From assembly GCF_029892105.1 (NCBI RefSeq), contig NZ_JARZAJ010000027.1, forward strand, positions 32,906 through 96,905: a stretch of DNA of 64,000 nucleotides, in the 5' to 3' direction. The DNA comes from Kitasatospora sp. GP82. GTDB lineage: Bacteria; Actinomycetota; Actinomycetes; Streptomycetales; Streptomycetaceae. A program made the position numbers and the translations under genes. This document shows positions 43,109-51,028 of the stretch, one piece after another. The notes below the pieces were generated by a model that ran no database searches, had not been told where the DNA came from, and saw only the letters and a program-made list of their open reading frames with translations. Position 1 is the first letter of the stretch, and every line of letters starts with the position of its first letter.

Positions 43109-44394
43109 CCGACCAGCACCGGCGTCGCCGGACTGTCCACGGCCTCGCCGAGGGGACGCTGCCGCTGCGCGGACAGCAGTTCGCCCTGGACCTTCCGCAG
43201 GCCCATCCGCTCGAAGATCACGTCATGGTCGAGCTCGACTCCGGCGCCGTTGACATCCAGCTCCTCCAGGGCGTGGCTGAGCAGTTGGAGATTGTCGGAG
43301 AGTTGCACCCGCCCCTCTCCGTCGACCGCGTAGGGCGTGTCCTCCATACCGACCCGCAGGATGTCGACCTGGCTGTCCGGCTGGGCGGCGTACGCCGCGA
43401 GGCGGCGCAGCGCCGGGACGGGCGTACCGCGGCGCGGCCCGACGTCCAGCGGCTTGAAGTGCTGGGAGGCCTGCTGCGGCAGTACGGCCGCACCCACGGT
43501 GATGGTGACCTGACGCTTCTTCACCCCGGGCTCACCCAGGTCGTACTCCAGGCTCTTCGCCGCCTCGACGACGTTCCTGAACTCGGCGTAGCTCTCCGGG
43601 AACGGCAGCCGCGGCGAGAAGCCGAAGAGCAGTGTGATGTTCAGCTGCCCGGAACTGCCCAGGCGAATGGCCGGGTGCTCGATCGCGTAGCGGGTCATGG
43701 CGAAGCTCCGGAGCAGCTGCACCCACTCCACCTCGTGGAACAGGCCGAGCCGCTGCCGGGCCTGAACGGCGTTCCGATAGACCTGGTACTGGACCAGCGG
43801 CGAGGTCTTGCCGTAATCCGAACCCTTGCTCGTCGAATGGGTTTCCAATTGGGCGTCCTGGACGAGACCGGACGGCTCATAGCCCTCGACCGCCTCCAGG
43901 AAATCCGGAGCGGAGATGTAGTCGAGGCTTAACGGCCGGCTCAGCTGCCGTTCTAGCTCGCAGATCACCTGAAGCTCGACGGCGGCCTGAATGGTGACGA
44001 AATGCGCGCCGCCCAGGTGCAGCGGAACAGCGCACTGGCTGACGCGTTCCCATTCTCCGAAGCGGAGGATTCGCTCGCGGACCTCATTTCCGTTCCGGCT
44101 GGCACCGAAGCTGATCAGCATGTCGCTGCAGCGGCGCTGCACACCCCGGCTGATCTCCTGGTAGATCTCGTTGTCGGTGGTCTGTTCGTGCGTCAGGGGA
44201 TTTCTGGCATGGTAGTGGTAGTACCGGCATCCCATTCCATAGAGCGCTTCGGCCTCGGCAATCGACGCCCGCGCCGATGTCCTTATAGTGGCGCCGGTGC
44301 AGATACTGTCCAGGACCACGTCTCCGGTCAGCCGGTGGTTGTTCGGGGTGAATTTGGCCCCCGTCGAAGCGCAGCCGATGATCAATTTTTTCAA
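43105..44394 (-). CDS. BKACE-family beta-keto acid cleavage enzyme (DUF849), enlarged
   Basis: A 429-residue member of the DUF849/BKACE family, Zn enzymes that split a beta-keto acid with acetyl-CoA into acetoacetate and a CoA ester. The Zn-binding His pair is seen as RYYHYHARNP (about residues 56-65; usual form HxHxR). Near the C-terminus VDILRVGMEDTPY (about 330) matches the family. Most members are about 280-310 residues, so this is a longer subgroup, with an extra block around 110-200. The TTG at 44394 is preferred since AGGGGG lies about 8 bases upstream; an ATG at 44418 is the alternative. First gene of a four-gene operon. Confidence 0.8.
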   Translation of the reverse strand: MKKLIIGCASTGAKFTPNNHRLTGDVVLDSICTGATIRTSARASIAEAEALYGMGCRYYHYHARNPLTHEQTTDNEIYQEISRGVQRRCSDMLISFGASRNGNEVRERILRFGEWERVSQCAVPLHLGGAHFVTIQAAVELQVICELERQLSRPLSLDYISAPDFLEAVEGYEPSGLVQDAQLETHSTSKGSDYGKTSPLVQYQVYRNAVQARQRLGLFHEVEWVQLLRSFAMTRYAIEHPAIRLGSSGQLNITLLFGFSPRLPFPESYAEFRNVVEAAKSLEYDLGEPGVKKRQVTITVGAAVLPQQASQHFKPLDVGPRRGTPVPALRRLAAYAAQPDSQVDILRVGMEDTPYAVDGEGRVQLSDNLQLLSHALEELDVNGAGVELDHDVIFERMGLRKVQGELLSAQRQRPLGEAVDSPATPVLVG

Positions 44395-44449
44395 CGTCCG
44401 CCCCCTGTAAAACGGCATGGGTCATTCTCGGATCGCTCGAACGATCACA

Positions 44450-44518
44450 ACCCTAACCGATGGCAACGAACTGGCAATATGATAATTTTGATACAAAGCG
44501 GAATGATCAGTTATCATT
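44450..44518 (-). promoter_or_regulatory. AT-rich promoter/operator region of the BKACE operon
   Basis: On the minus strand TTGCCA (44477-44472), a 16-bp spacer and TAGGGT (44455-44450) form a possible promoter. Just upstream lies AATGAT-CAGTT-ATCATT (44502-44518), a perfect 6-bp inverted repeat. A further ATGATAA (44479-44485) pairs with TTATCAT (44511-44517). The patch 44470-44520 is far richer in A/T than anything nearby. A regulator of the operon probably binds here, but none is adjacent on this side except the ROK gene. Confidence 0.5.
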
Positions 44519-44718
44519 TCACGCAGCGTCACCGCACTCCAGAAAGAGAGCCTCGGGCAGGCGACCCCTGTAGCGCTGCGTGGACGAGGTGACAGAGATC
44601 ACAGATATCACGGACGGCAGGTCGGGGGCCCGTCCAGGGCTGACGTGGCGTCACCGCGATGCATCCGTCAGCGGCAGAAACGCCGACCCCGGCTCTCCTT
44701 CGCCCGCCGGAACGGCCG
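44519..44718. other. Gap between BKACE operon promoter and ROK gene
   Basis: 200 bp with no gene. It holds the 3' end of the ROK transcript. Nothing specific is seen. Confidence 0.35.
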
Positions 44719-46284
44719 TCAGGAGGCCGCGACCGCCTGAGGATCGTGCAGGTACGGCTCCCAGGCGAGTTCGGCCGCGCCGACCAGGCCCGCATGGCCG
44801 ACCTCGGCGGGGACGATCGGCACTCGGCCGCTGCGCCCCCAGAGGCAGCGGTCCGCGACCACCGAGGCGAGGCGCTCCGGTGCGGCGGCGAGCAGGTCGC
44901 GGTGCAGGCCGCTGAGCACGATGCGGTCGGGATTGAGGATGTTGACCATCCCGGCGAGTCCGAGGCCGAGGCGGTCCACCACGCGTTCGACGGCGGCGAG
45001 GGCGTCCGGGTCCTCGGCGGCCGACCCGGCCAGCTCGCGGGCCTGGGCGAACAGCGGGCGCTCCGGATCCGGGGTGCGACCTGCGGCGGCGAACAGGGCG
45101 TCCGGATCGGTCTCCGCGTTGAGGCAGCCCCGGTTGCCGCACTGGCACGGCCTGCCCTGCGGATCCACCGTCAGATGGCCGACCTCCAGGGCCAGTCCGG
45201 CGCTGCCGGTGTGCAGGCGACCATCGATGACCAGCGCCCCGCCGACGCCCCGGTGGCCCGAGGTGACCAGTAGCAGGTGCCGGGCGCCGCGCCCCGCGCC
45301 GTGGCGGTGCTCGGCGAGGGCGGCCAGGTTGGCGTCGTTGGCGACCGCGCTGGGGAAGGGACGCGGGACACCGGGGCCGAGGTCGGCCTTGCGCATCTGC
45401 TCGGCGAACAGATCGGCGACCGGCGTACCGCTCGGCCAGGCGAAGTGCAGCGCGGCCAGCGCGGTGCCGTCCGGCTCGGTCACCGGATTGGGCAGCGCGA
45501 GCGCGGAGCCCAGGCAGCGGCGGCTCGACGCCCGGGCGAGTTCGGCCCCGGTCCGGGCGACCGCCCGCAGCAGCCGCACCGGGTCGGTCGCGCCGGGCAG
45601 CGGCAGATGGACCGGCTGCTCAAGTCGCCCGCCCAGACCGGCCAGTGCCACGCTGAGTCCGTCCGCGTGGATCTGCGCGGCGATCACCACCGGGCCCGCC
45701 GGGTCGATGGCCAGCCGGTGCGAGGGACGGCCTCGTCCGCCGCCCGCCGGGCTGGAGTCGACGGTGATCAGGCCGAGCGCCTCCAGTTCTCCGCTCACCG
45801 CGCCTGCGGTGGCGCGGGTGACGTCGAGGGCGCTGGTGAGCGCGGACCGGGTGGGCGCCCGGCCCGTGTGGATCAGCGCGAGGGCCGGGCCCAGCAGGGT
45901 GCGACCCCGGTCAGGCGCGCTCCGGCGCACATCGCCTGCCCCGGGCCGGCGTTCGACCGCTGCGGCGCGCGGGCGCTCGGTCGGAGCGTTGCGCGGTTGC
46001 TCGGTCAGGTTGCGCGGGCGCTCGGCCGACGCGTTGCGCGGGCGCTCGGCTGGTCGGTCGCGCCGGTGCGGGGCAGGCGTCGCAGGCGGGCCTGGCTCCG
46101 ACGCCGCGAGCGGGCGCGTGTCCGGCGTCGCGTGGCGCGCAGCCGTGGTCGGGCGCTGGGCGGCTCCGGCGCTCCTCGGAGTCTCCCGGTCGGCCTGCCT
46201 CCCCTGGGCGGCTTCTTCCCGGTCGCCGCCGGGGCGGCCCTGGGCTCCACCGGGCGGATTCGGACTTGTTGGTGTGTGCGGCAC
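44719..46284 (-). CDS. ROK-family transcriptional regulator
   Basis: A NagC/XylR-type repressor. The winged helix lies at about residues 130-190 (RSALTSALDVTRATAGAVSG) and the ROK sugar-kinase-like domain follows, with the Zn-binding CQCGNRGCLNAE (about 383-394). The first about 120 residues are Arg/Pro/Ala-rich, with repeated ERPRN blocks, and look non-globular. The GTG at 46284 has no spaced ribosome site. A GTG at 45930 would start the protein directly before the helix-turn-helix and may be the true start. It is divergent from an MFS gene 17 bp away, a likely target. The ligand is unknown. Confidence 0.8.
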   Translation of the reverse strand: MPHTPTSPNPPGGAQGRPGGDREEAAQGRQADRETPRSAGAAQRPTTAARHATPDTRPLAASEPGPPATPAPHRRDRPAERPRNASAERPRNLTEQPRNAPTERPRAAAVERRPGAGDVRRSAPDRGRTLLGPALALIHTGRAPTRSALTSALDVTRATAGAVSGELEALGLITVDSSPAGGGRGRPSHRLAIDPAGPVVIAAQIHADGLSVALAGLGGRLEQPVHLPLPGATDPVRLLRAVARTGAELARASSRRCLGSALALPNPVTEPDGTALAALHFAWPSGTPVADLFAEQMRKADLGPGVPRPFPSAVANDANLAALAEHRHGAGRGARHLLLVTSGHRGVGGALVIDGRLHTGSAGLALEVGHLTVDPQGRPCQCGNRGCLNAETDPDALFAAAGRTPDPERPLFAQARELAGSAAEDPDALAAVERVVDRLGLGLAGMVNILNPDRIVLSGLHRDLLAAAPERLASVVADRCLWGRSGRVPIVPAEVGHAGLVGAAELAWEPYLHDPQAVAAS

Positions 46285-46295
46285 TCCCCTATTCT
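46266..46295 (+). promoter_or_regulatory. Promoter of the MFS gene, leaderless
   Basis: TTGTTG (46266-46271), an 18-bp spacer and TATTCT (46290-46295) precede the MFS GTG (46302) by only 6 bases, so transcription should start at the codon itself. The promoter overlaps the 5' end of the longest ROK reading frame, which weakens that ROK start. Confidence 0.6.
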
Positions 46296-46301
46296 GACTT
46301 T

Positions 46302-47609
46302 GTGCCGCTCCTAAACAAAACCCGCGCCCGTTCAGAAGCCCACAACCCCCCGATCGGCCGATCCGGCACCGCTCGCAGCCGCACCTGGTCTGCCGCCCGG
46401 ACCGCCCTCACCACCTTCTTCGCCGTCGACGGCTTCCTCTTCGCCGCCTGGGTGGTGCGCATCCCCGACATCCGCGCACAGGTCAGCGCCTCGCACAGCG
46501 CGCTCGGTCTGGCCCTGCTCTGCATATCGGCCGGAGCGGTCGCCACCATGGCGCTGATCGGCCGACTCTGCGTCAGATACGGCAGCCGCCGGATCACCGT
46601 CGGCTCGCTGGTGGCACTCAGCCTCTCCGTACTGCTGCCCGCCCACCTGCACTCGGTGCTCGGACTCGGCCTGGTCCTGCTGCTGTTCGGAGCAGCCTAC
46701 GGCGCCGCGAACGTCAGCATGAACAGCGCGGCCGTCGATCTCGTCGCCGAGATCCGGCGCCCCGTCATGCCGAGCTTCCACGCGGGGTACAGCCTCGGCG
46801 GACTTCTCGGCGCGGCGGTCGGCGGGCTGCTCGCCGGCCACCTCAGCGCGGCCTGGGCGCTCAGCCTCAGCGGGGCCCTCGGCCTGCTGGTCATCGCGCC
46901 GGCCGGTACGGCCCTCCTCCGCAGCCCGGCCCCCGCCTGGACCCCGGCTCCCGTCACATCCGTCGCACCCGTCGCACCCGTCGCACCCGTCGGATCCGCC
47001 TCGCCGAAGCGGCCGAAGCCCGTCGGCGCCGCCCGGCTGCTCGTCCTGCTGCTCGGCCTGACGGCCCTGTGCGACGCATACGGCGAGGGCGCGCTCGCCG
47101 ACTGGGCGACGCTCCACCTCACCGACGACGTCCACGCCGGTGCGGGCCTCGCCGCAACCGGCTTCGCGGCCTACGCCTTCGCGATGACCGCCGGGCGGAT
47201 CAGCGGTACCTGGCTGTCCATGCGGCTCGGTCAGACCCGGGTGATGCTCTTCGGCGGCCTCACCGCCTGCACCGGCATGCTGCTCGGCGCCCTCGCGCCG
47301 AACGTGCCCGTCGCGCTGGCCGGTTTCGTCCTGGTCGGTCTTGGCCTGGCGAACATCTTCCCGCTCGCCATCGCCCAGGCCGGAGCCGCGGGCGGCCCCC
47401 GGGGAGTCGCCACCGCCTCGACCCTCGGCTATGCGGGCATGCTGATCGGGCCGCCGGTGATCGGCTTCCTCGCCGACGCGACCACCCTCCCGGTCGCCCT
47501 CACCACCGTCGCCGCCACCTCCGCCCTCGCGGGCCTCCTCGCCTTCACCGTCCGCCCCACGCGCTCCCACGGGCACACCGATCACGGTCAGCGGCAGTCC
47601 CTTCACTGA
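46302..47609 (+). CDS. MFS transporter (FucP/inner-membrane YbjJ-like)
   Basis: A 435-residue major facilitator with 12 helices. The FFAVDGFLFAAWVVRIPDIRAQ start (about 33-54) and the RPVMPSFHAGYSLGGLLGAAVGG block (about 146-168) are found in the YbjJ-like subgroup, several of which act on sugars or are of unknown substrate. The central loop has a VAPVAPVAPV repeat. GTG start at 46302, apparently leaderless. It is divergent from the ROK regulator, suggesting control by a sugar-type ligand. Confidence 0.85.
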   Translation: MPLLNKTRARSEAHNPPIGRSGTARSRTWSAARTALTTFFAVDGFLFAAWVVRIPDIRAQVSASHSALGLALLCISAGAVATMALIGRLCVRYGSRRITVGSLVALSLSVLLPAHLHSVLGLGLVLLLFGAAYGAANVSMNSAAVDLVAEIRRPVMPSFHAGYSLGGLLGAAVGGLLAGHLSAAWALSLSGALGLLVIAPAGTALLRSPAPAWTPAPVTSVAPVAPVAPVGSASPKRPKPVGAARLLVLLLGLTALCDAYGEGALADWATLHLTDDVHAGAGLAATGFAAYAFAMTAGRISGTWLSMRLGQTRVMLFGGLTACTGMLLGALAPNVPVALAGFVLVGLGLANIFPLAIAQAGAAGGPRGVATASTLGYAGMLIGPPVIGFLADATTLPVALTTVAATSALAGLLAFTVRPTRSHGHTDHGQRQSLH

Positions 47610-47624
47610 CGCCCGGCGCCCCCG

Positions 47625-47646
47625 GCCGGGCCGGCGTCGGCCCGGC
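47625..47646. terminator. Bidirectional hairpin
   Basis: GCCGGGCC and GGCCCGGC form an 8-bp stem with a 6-nt loop between the convergent MFS and TetR genes. Confidence 0.5.
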
Positions 47647-47684
47647 TCTCCGGTCCGCCGATCGACCGGCCCGGCTTCCGTCGG

Positions 47685-48254
47685 TCAGGGCACGATCCGG
47701 GTGACGACCGTCTCCACCAGCCTGTCCAGCTCGGTTTCGGAGAGCACCTCGGGCAGCGTGAAGTGTTCCAGCAGCAGGCCCGTCATCGCGAGGTGGAGGA
47801 CGAGCACGGTGTCCGCGTCGCCGGGGAGCCCGGCGTCCAGATGGAACCGGACGTTCTCGGCTAGGGCGGCGCGGACGGCACGGTTGAGCTCGTTCTGGAG
47901 CGCCGGGCGGCGGGTGGCCTCCAGGCGGAGTTCCAGCATGGCCAGATAACCGGTTCGCTCCTCGGCCATCCGGCGAACCAGCCATTGCATCAGTTCGACG
48001 ACCAGCTCACGCGTGGGTGCCGGGCGCATCGCCTCGTCGACCACGGCCGGATCCGGGGCCATCCGGACCTGGATCCGCCCGCCCGCCTGCGTGAACAGAT
48101 CGTCCCGGCTGGCGAAGTAGTTGGACGCCGTCCCGACCGGGACACCTGCCTGGGCGTCGACGGCGCGGAAGGTGAGCCCGCGGGCACCCTCGCGTGCCAG
48201 CACCTCGATGGCGGCATCCACGAGGGCTGTCCTGCGCTCCGGGTTTCTGACCAT
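47685..48254 (-). CDS. TetR-family regulator
   Basis: A 189-residue TetR repressor. The N-terminal helix-turn-helix is clear: AAIEVLAREGARGLTFRAVD followed by AGVPVGTASNYFASRDDLF (about 14-55). The C-terminal ligand-binding domain is helical and variable. The ATG at 48254 has AGGAGG 8 bases upstream, an ideal site. It is divergent from the DHFR-like gene, with an inverted repeat between them that may be its operator, so it probably controls that gene and itself. Confidence 0.93.
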   Translation of the reverse strand: MVRNPERRTALVDAAIEVLAREGARGLTFRAVDAQAGVPVGTASNYFASRDDLFTQAGGRIQVRMAPDPAVVDEAMRPAPTRELVVELMQWLVRRMAEERTGYLAMLELRLEATRRPALQNELNRAVRAALAENVRFHLDAGLPGDADTVLVLHLAMTGLLLEHFTLPEVLSETELDRLVETVVTRIVP

Positions 48255-48294
48255 CCGATACCTCCTCGATCCCTTCGGAAAAAGGGACTTGTTC

Positions 48295-48330
48295 AACCAC
48301 TACAGATGAAGCACTATATTCGAAGTGGTT
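48295..48330. promoter_or_regulatory. Inverted repeat in the TetR/DHFR-like divergent region
   Basis: AACCACT (48295-48301) and AGTGGTT (48324-48330) are perfect inverted halves separated by 22 bp. TATATT (48315-48320) between them could be a -10 box for the plus-strand gene. The wide spacing is unusual for a TetR dimer, so two dimers or looping are possible. Confidence 0.4.
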
Positions 48331-48380
48331 GGCCGGGGACACCCGCCGCCACCCCCTTCCTCCGAACCTCAAGGATCAGC

Positions 48381-48962
48381 TTGCGAACGCTCACCTACTT
48401 CATCGCCACCTCGATCGACGGCTTCATCGGGGCTCCGAGCGGTGATGCGGAGTTCTTCACCCGGTTCATGGACGAGGAGTTCTTCGACTTCCTCAAGACG
48501 GAGTACCCGGAGACCCTGCCGACCCACGTCCGCCAGGCGCTGGGCCTCGACGACCTGGAGAACAAGCGGTTCGACACCGTCGTCCAGGGCCGGGCGAGCT
48601 ACCAGCTGGCACTCGACGTCAAGGTCACGAGCCCCTACGCGCACCTGCGCCAGTACGTGGCCTCGCGCAGCATCGAGGAGTCGCCCGATCCCGCGGTGGA
48701 GATCGTCTCCGACGATGTGATCGGGAGGATCCGCGAGCTCAAGCAGGGCGACGGGCTCGGGATCTACCTCTGCGGAGGGGCACAGCTGGCCGGCGCGCTG
48801 CTGGAGGAGATCGACGACCTCGTCATCAAGACCTACCCGGTCGTACTCGGCTCCGGTATGCCGATGTTCGCCTCGGACTTCCGCCTCACCGACTTCGCAC
48901 TCGCCTCGGTCCGGACCTTCGACAACGGCGCTCTGGTCCGGAAGTACAGCCGCAGGCGTTGA
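48381..48962 (+). CDS. Dihydrofolate reductase-family (RibD C-terminal-like) protein
   Basis: A 193-residue NADPH-binding protein of the DHFR/RibD_C fold. The start LRTLTYFIATSIDGFIGAP and the end of the core (GIYLCGGAQLAGALLEE and VIKTYPVVLGSGMPMF) match the family. These are reductases of unknown substrate rather than true folate enzymes. The TTG at 48381 is chosen because AAGGA lies 9 bases upstream and no ATG or GTG fits. It is divergent from a TetR gene that may repress it. Confidence 0.85.
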   Translation: MRTLTYFIATSIDGFIGAPSGDAEFFTRFMDEEFFDFLKTEYPETLPTHVRQALGLDDLENKRFDTVVQGRASYQLALDVKVTSPYAHLRQYVASRSIEESPDPAVEIVSDDVIGRIRELKQGDGLGIYLCGGAQLAGALLEEIDDLVIKTYPVVLGSGMPMFASDFRLTDFALASVRTFDNGALVRKYSRRR

Positions 48963-49108
48963 TCCCGCAGCGGTACGGGTCACGAGGAACCAGGACGCAC
49001 CTCATAGCCGTTCCGGCCTCCTCCCGTCCACTTGTCGGCAGCCTCCGGGCGCAGCTGTGAGAAGCTCGCTCGCAGCACAGGGGCACTACCGGCAGGACGG
49101 GGTGAGTG

Positions 49109-49672
49109 ATGGCGGTTCAGGTACTTCGGGCCGATGAGCGGGTGGCGGCGCCGTGGCTGAACGGTGGCGGGGTGACCCGCGAGGTGGCCGGGTTTCCGGC
49201 GGGTGCCGGGCTGACCGAGTTCGTGTGGCGGGTGAGCCTGGCCGATGTCGCGCAGGGTGGTCCGTTCTCCCGCTTCGAGGGCGTGGACCGGGTGATCACG
49301 GTGGTCGAGGGCGCCGGAATGGCCCTGACGGTGGCGGGTGCGGAACACCGGCTTGCGCAGCCGTACCGGCCGTTCGCCTTCTCTGGGGAGGCGGAGACCG
49401 AGTGCCGGCTGCTCGGTGGCCCGGTGGTCGACTTCAATGTGATGACGCGGCGCGGCCGCGCGAGGGCCGAGGTCGAAATCGCCGACTACCAGCGGCCGGT
49501 GAAGGTCCCGCACTCCGCCGTCGTCCTGCTGGTCTGCCTCTCCGGCACCGCCGAACTTGGCGCGGCCCACCTCCGGCTGGCCCGCTACGACGCCGTACTG
49601 CTCGACCGGGGCGAGGACCTGCTGCGGGTGGACGGCGTTGCGGCGGTGGTGACGATCCACCAGCTTCCTTGA
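49109..49672 (+). CDS. HutD/Ves-family cupin protein
   Basis: A 187-residue HutD family protein with a bicupin fold. The start (RADERVAAPWLNGGGVTREV) and the SLADVAQGGPFSRFEGVDRVITVVEG block are the family signatures. HutD is linked to histidine utilisation and Ves to cold growth in other bacteria; here no hut genes adjoin. ATG at 49109. Its 3' end abuts a tnpB remnant whose frame runs on antisense through the hutD end. Confidence 0.9.
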   Translation: MAVQVLRADERVAAPWLNGGGVTREVAGFPAGAGLTEFVWRVSLADVAQGGPFSRFEGVDRVITVVEGAGMALTVAGAEHRLAQPYRPFAFSGEAETECRLLGGPVVDFNVMTRRGRARAEVEIADYQRPVKVPHSAVVLLVCLSGTAELGAAHLRLARYDAVLLDRGEDLLRVDGVAAVVTIHQLP

Positions 49673-49675
49673 AGT

Positions 49676-50080
49676 GCTCTCCCGCGTGAGTGCGGGGGAT
49701 TCCTGCTTGCCTTGCGGTAGCGGGCTTGGCGCGGTTCGCGCGCCTGACGGCTGCCCTTCCGGCAGCCGGGACGAGCGCGTGGCCCATCCGGTACAGGTGC
49801 AGGATGTTCCGGGCCGCGTTCCAGTCGGCGTTGCCCGACCAGCCGCAGCCGGGGTTCCTGCACACGAACACGGCCAGGCTCTCCCGGCTGCCGGGTGTGG
49901 TGTGACCGCATATCGAGCAGCGTTGGGAGGTTCCGGGGCGGGGACTTTGGCGAGGACGCCACCGTGTCGGGCGGTCTTGTACGTCAGCCTGGTCAAGGTG
50001 CCGCTCCATGCCTCCCGGCTGATGGAGCGGTTCACTCGGACTTCGCGAGGCCGGCCTTCCGGATCGTCATGCGGCCGAGC
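49676..50080 (-). pseudogene. C-terminal remnant of IS200/IS605-type tnpB
   Basis: The minus strand encodes the TnpB C-terminus: NRSISREAWSGTLTRLTYK (one frame), then, after a frameshift, a zinc-finger part with CSICGH and CRNPGC and the DWNAARNILHLY end (Asp of the RuvC site). A stop and a shift also occur upstream (KAGLAKSE then stop). No start, N-terminal domain or tnpA is present. A short hairpin, CCCGC-GTGAGT-GCGGG (49683-49698), lies at the likely right end next to hutD. It is a dead element fragment. Confidence 0.8.
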
Positions 50081-50151
50081 GTGTCAGTGGGGTGTGCCGG
50101 CGGGCAAGGGGTTTTTCCGGTCCGCATGCCGTCCCGCCGCCTGGCGGTGGG

Positions 50152-50907
50152 TCAGCTCGGCTCGTCGGGGAGGCGGAGGTCCCAGCCGACCAGGGCGCGG
50201 AGCTGTTCGGCCGTGATGCCCTCGGGCAGGGGCCTGGGCGGGTCGTGGCGCAGCGGGGGCTGCCAGCCGTCGGCGCTGGTCCAGTTGCGGACGACCTTGG
50301 CCGGGGCGCCTGCGACCACGCTGTGGTCGGGGACCTCGCCCCGGACGACGGAACCGGCCGCGACCACCACGTTGCTGCCGATCCGCGCGCCGGGCAGGAT
50401 GACGGCCCCGGTGCCTATCCAGGAGCCCGAGCCGATCTCGACCGGCTCGTTGCGCGGCCACTGCTTGCCGATCGGCAGCTCGGTGTCGTGGTACGAGTGC
50501 GCGGTGTCGGTGATGTAGACGTACGGTCCGGTCCAGACGTCGTCGCCGAGCACGATCGACTGATGGCCGACGATGTGGCTGCCGCGTCCGATCACGCAGC
50601 CGCCGCCGACCCGGACGATCGGTTCCGGTCCGAGGTCCAGGCCGGGCAGGAAGCCTGCGGAGATGGTGACGCGCTCGCCGATGATGGAGAACGGCCCGAT
50701 GGTGATCCACTGTTCGTTGAAGACGGCGCCGAGCGGGAAGGCCAGCTTGGTGCCGTCGCCGAGTTCCCGGAACCGGTACGGGCCCGGGTTCTCGTTGGAG
50801 ACCGCGCCGACGCCCTGCACCCACTTCCAGCCCCGGTGCACCAGGTGGCCGGCCACTCGGCGCCCTCGAGTGCGGACGGCATTCAGGAGCGTACGGGCGT
50901 TCGACAT
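50152..50907 (-). CDS. Left-handed beta-helix acyl/acetyltransferase
   Basis: A 251-residue hexapeptide-repeat transferase. The triple [LIV]-G-x4 repeats (IGPFSIIGERVTI, VGGGCVIGRGSHIVG and IGSGSWIGTGAVILPGARIG) form the beta-helix at about 70-205. A His in the loop DTAHSYHD (about 133-140) is the probable catalytic residue. Such enzymes acetylate sugars, antibiotics or surface glycans; the acceptor is unknown. ATG at 50907. Not in an obvious operon. Confidence 0.85.
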   Translation of the reverse strand: MSNARTLLNAVRTRGRRVAGHLVHRGWKWVQGVGAVSNENPGPYRFRELGDGTKLAFPLGAVFNEQWITIGPFSIIGERVTISAGFLPGLDLGPEPIVRVGGGCVIGRGSHIVGHQSIVLGDDVWTGPYVYITDTAHSYHDTELPIGKQWPRNEPVEIGSGSWIGTGAVILPGARIGSNVVVAAGSVVRGEVPDHSVVAGAPAKVVRNWTSADGWQPPLRHDPPRPLPEGITAEQLRALVGWDLRLPDEPS

Positions 50908-50969
50908 GCGCCCACGCTAGCTGGCGCGCGGCCCGGCCAGGGCGACAGGGGACCAACATCACAGCAGAA

Positions 50970-51018
50970 ACCGGGGCCGGCAGCCGTGCCCTCTCCGGGA
51001 GGACGGCTGCCGGCCCCG
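50970..51018 (-). terminator. Long hairpin after the enoyl-CoA hydratase gene
   Basis: CCGGGGCCGGCAGCCGT and its perfect complement (17-bp stem, 15-nt loop) start 11 bp after the stop of the gene at 51029. Confidence 0.8.
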
Positions 51019-51028
51019 GCCGGGCGGA

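Noticed and set aside
41509..44394. Ferredoxin plus BKACE as a cytochrome P450 or hydroxylase operon
   Set aside because: No P450 heme motif or oxygenase gene is found in the operon.
49676..50080. An active IS200/IS605 element
   Set aside because: No tnpA, no TnpB N-terminus, and the remnant carries a stop and frameshifts.
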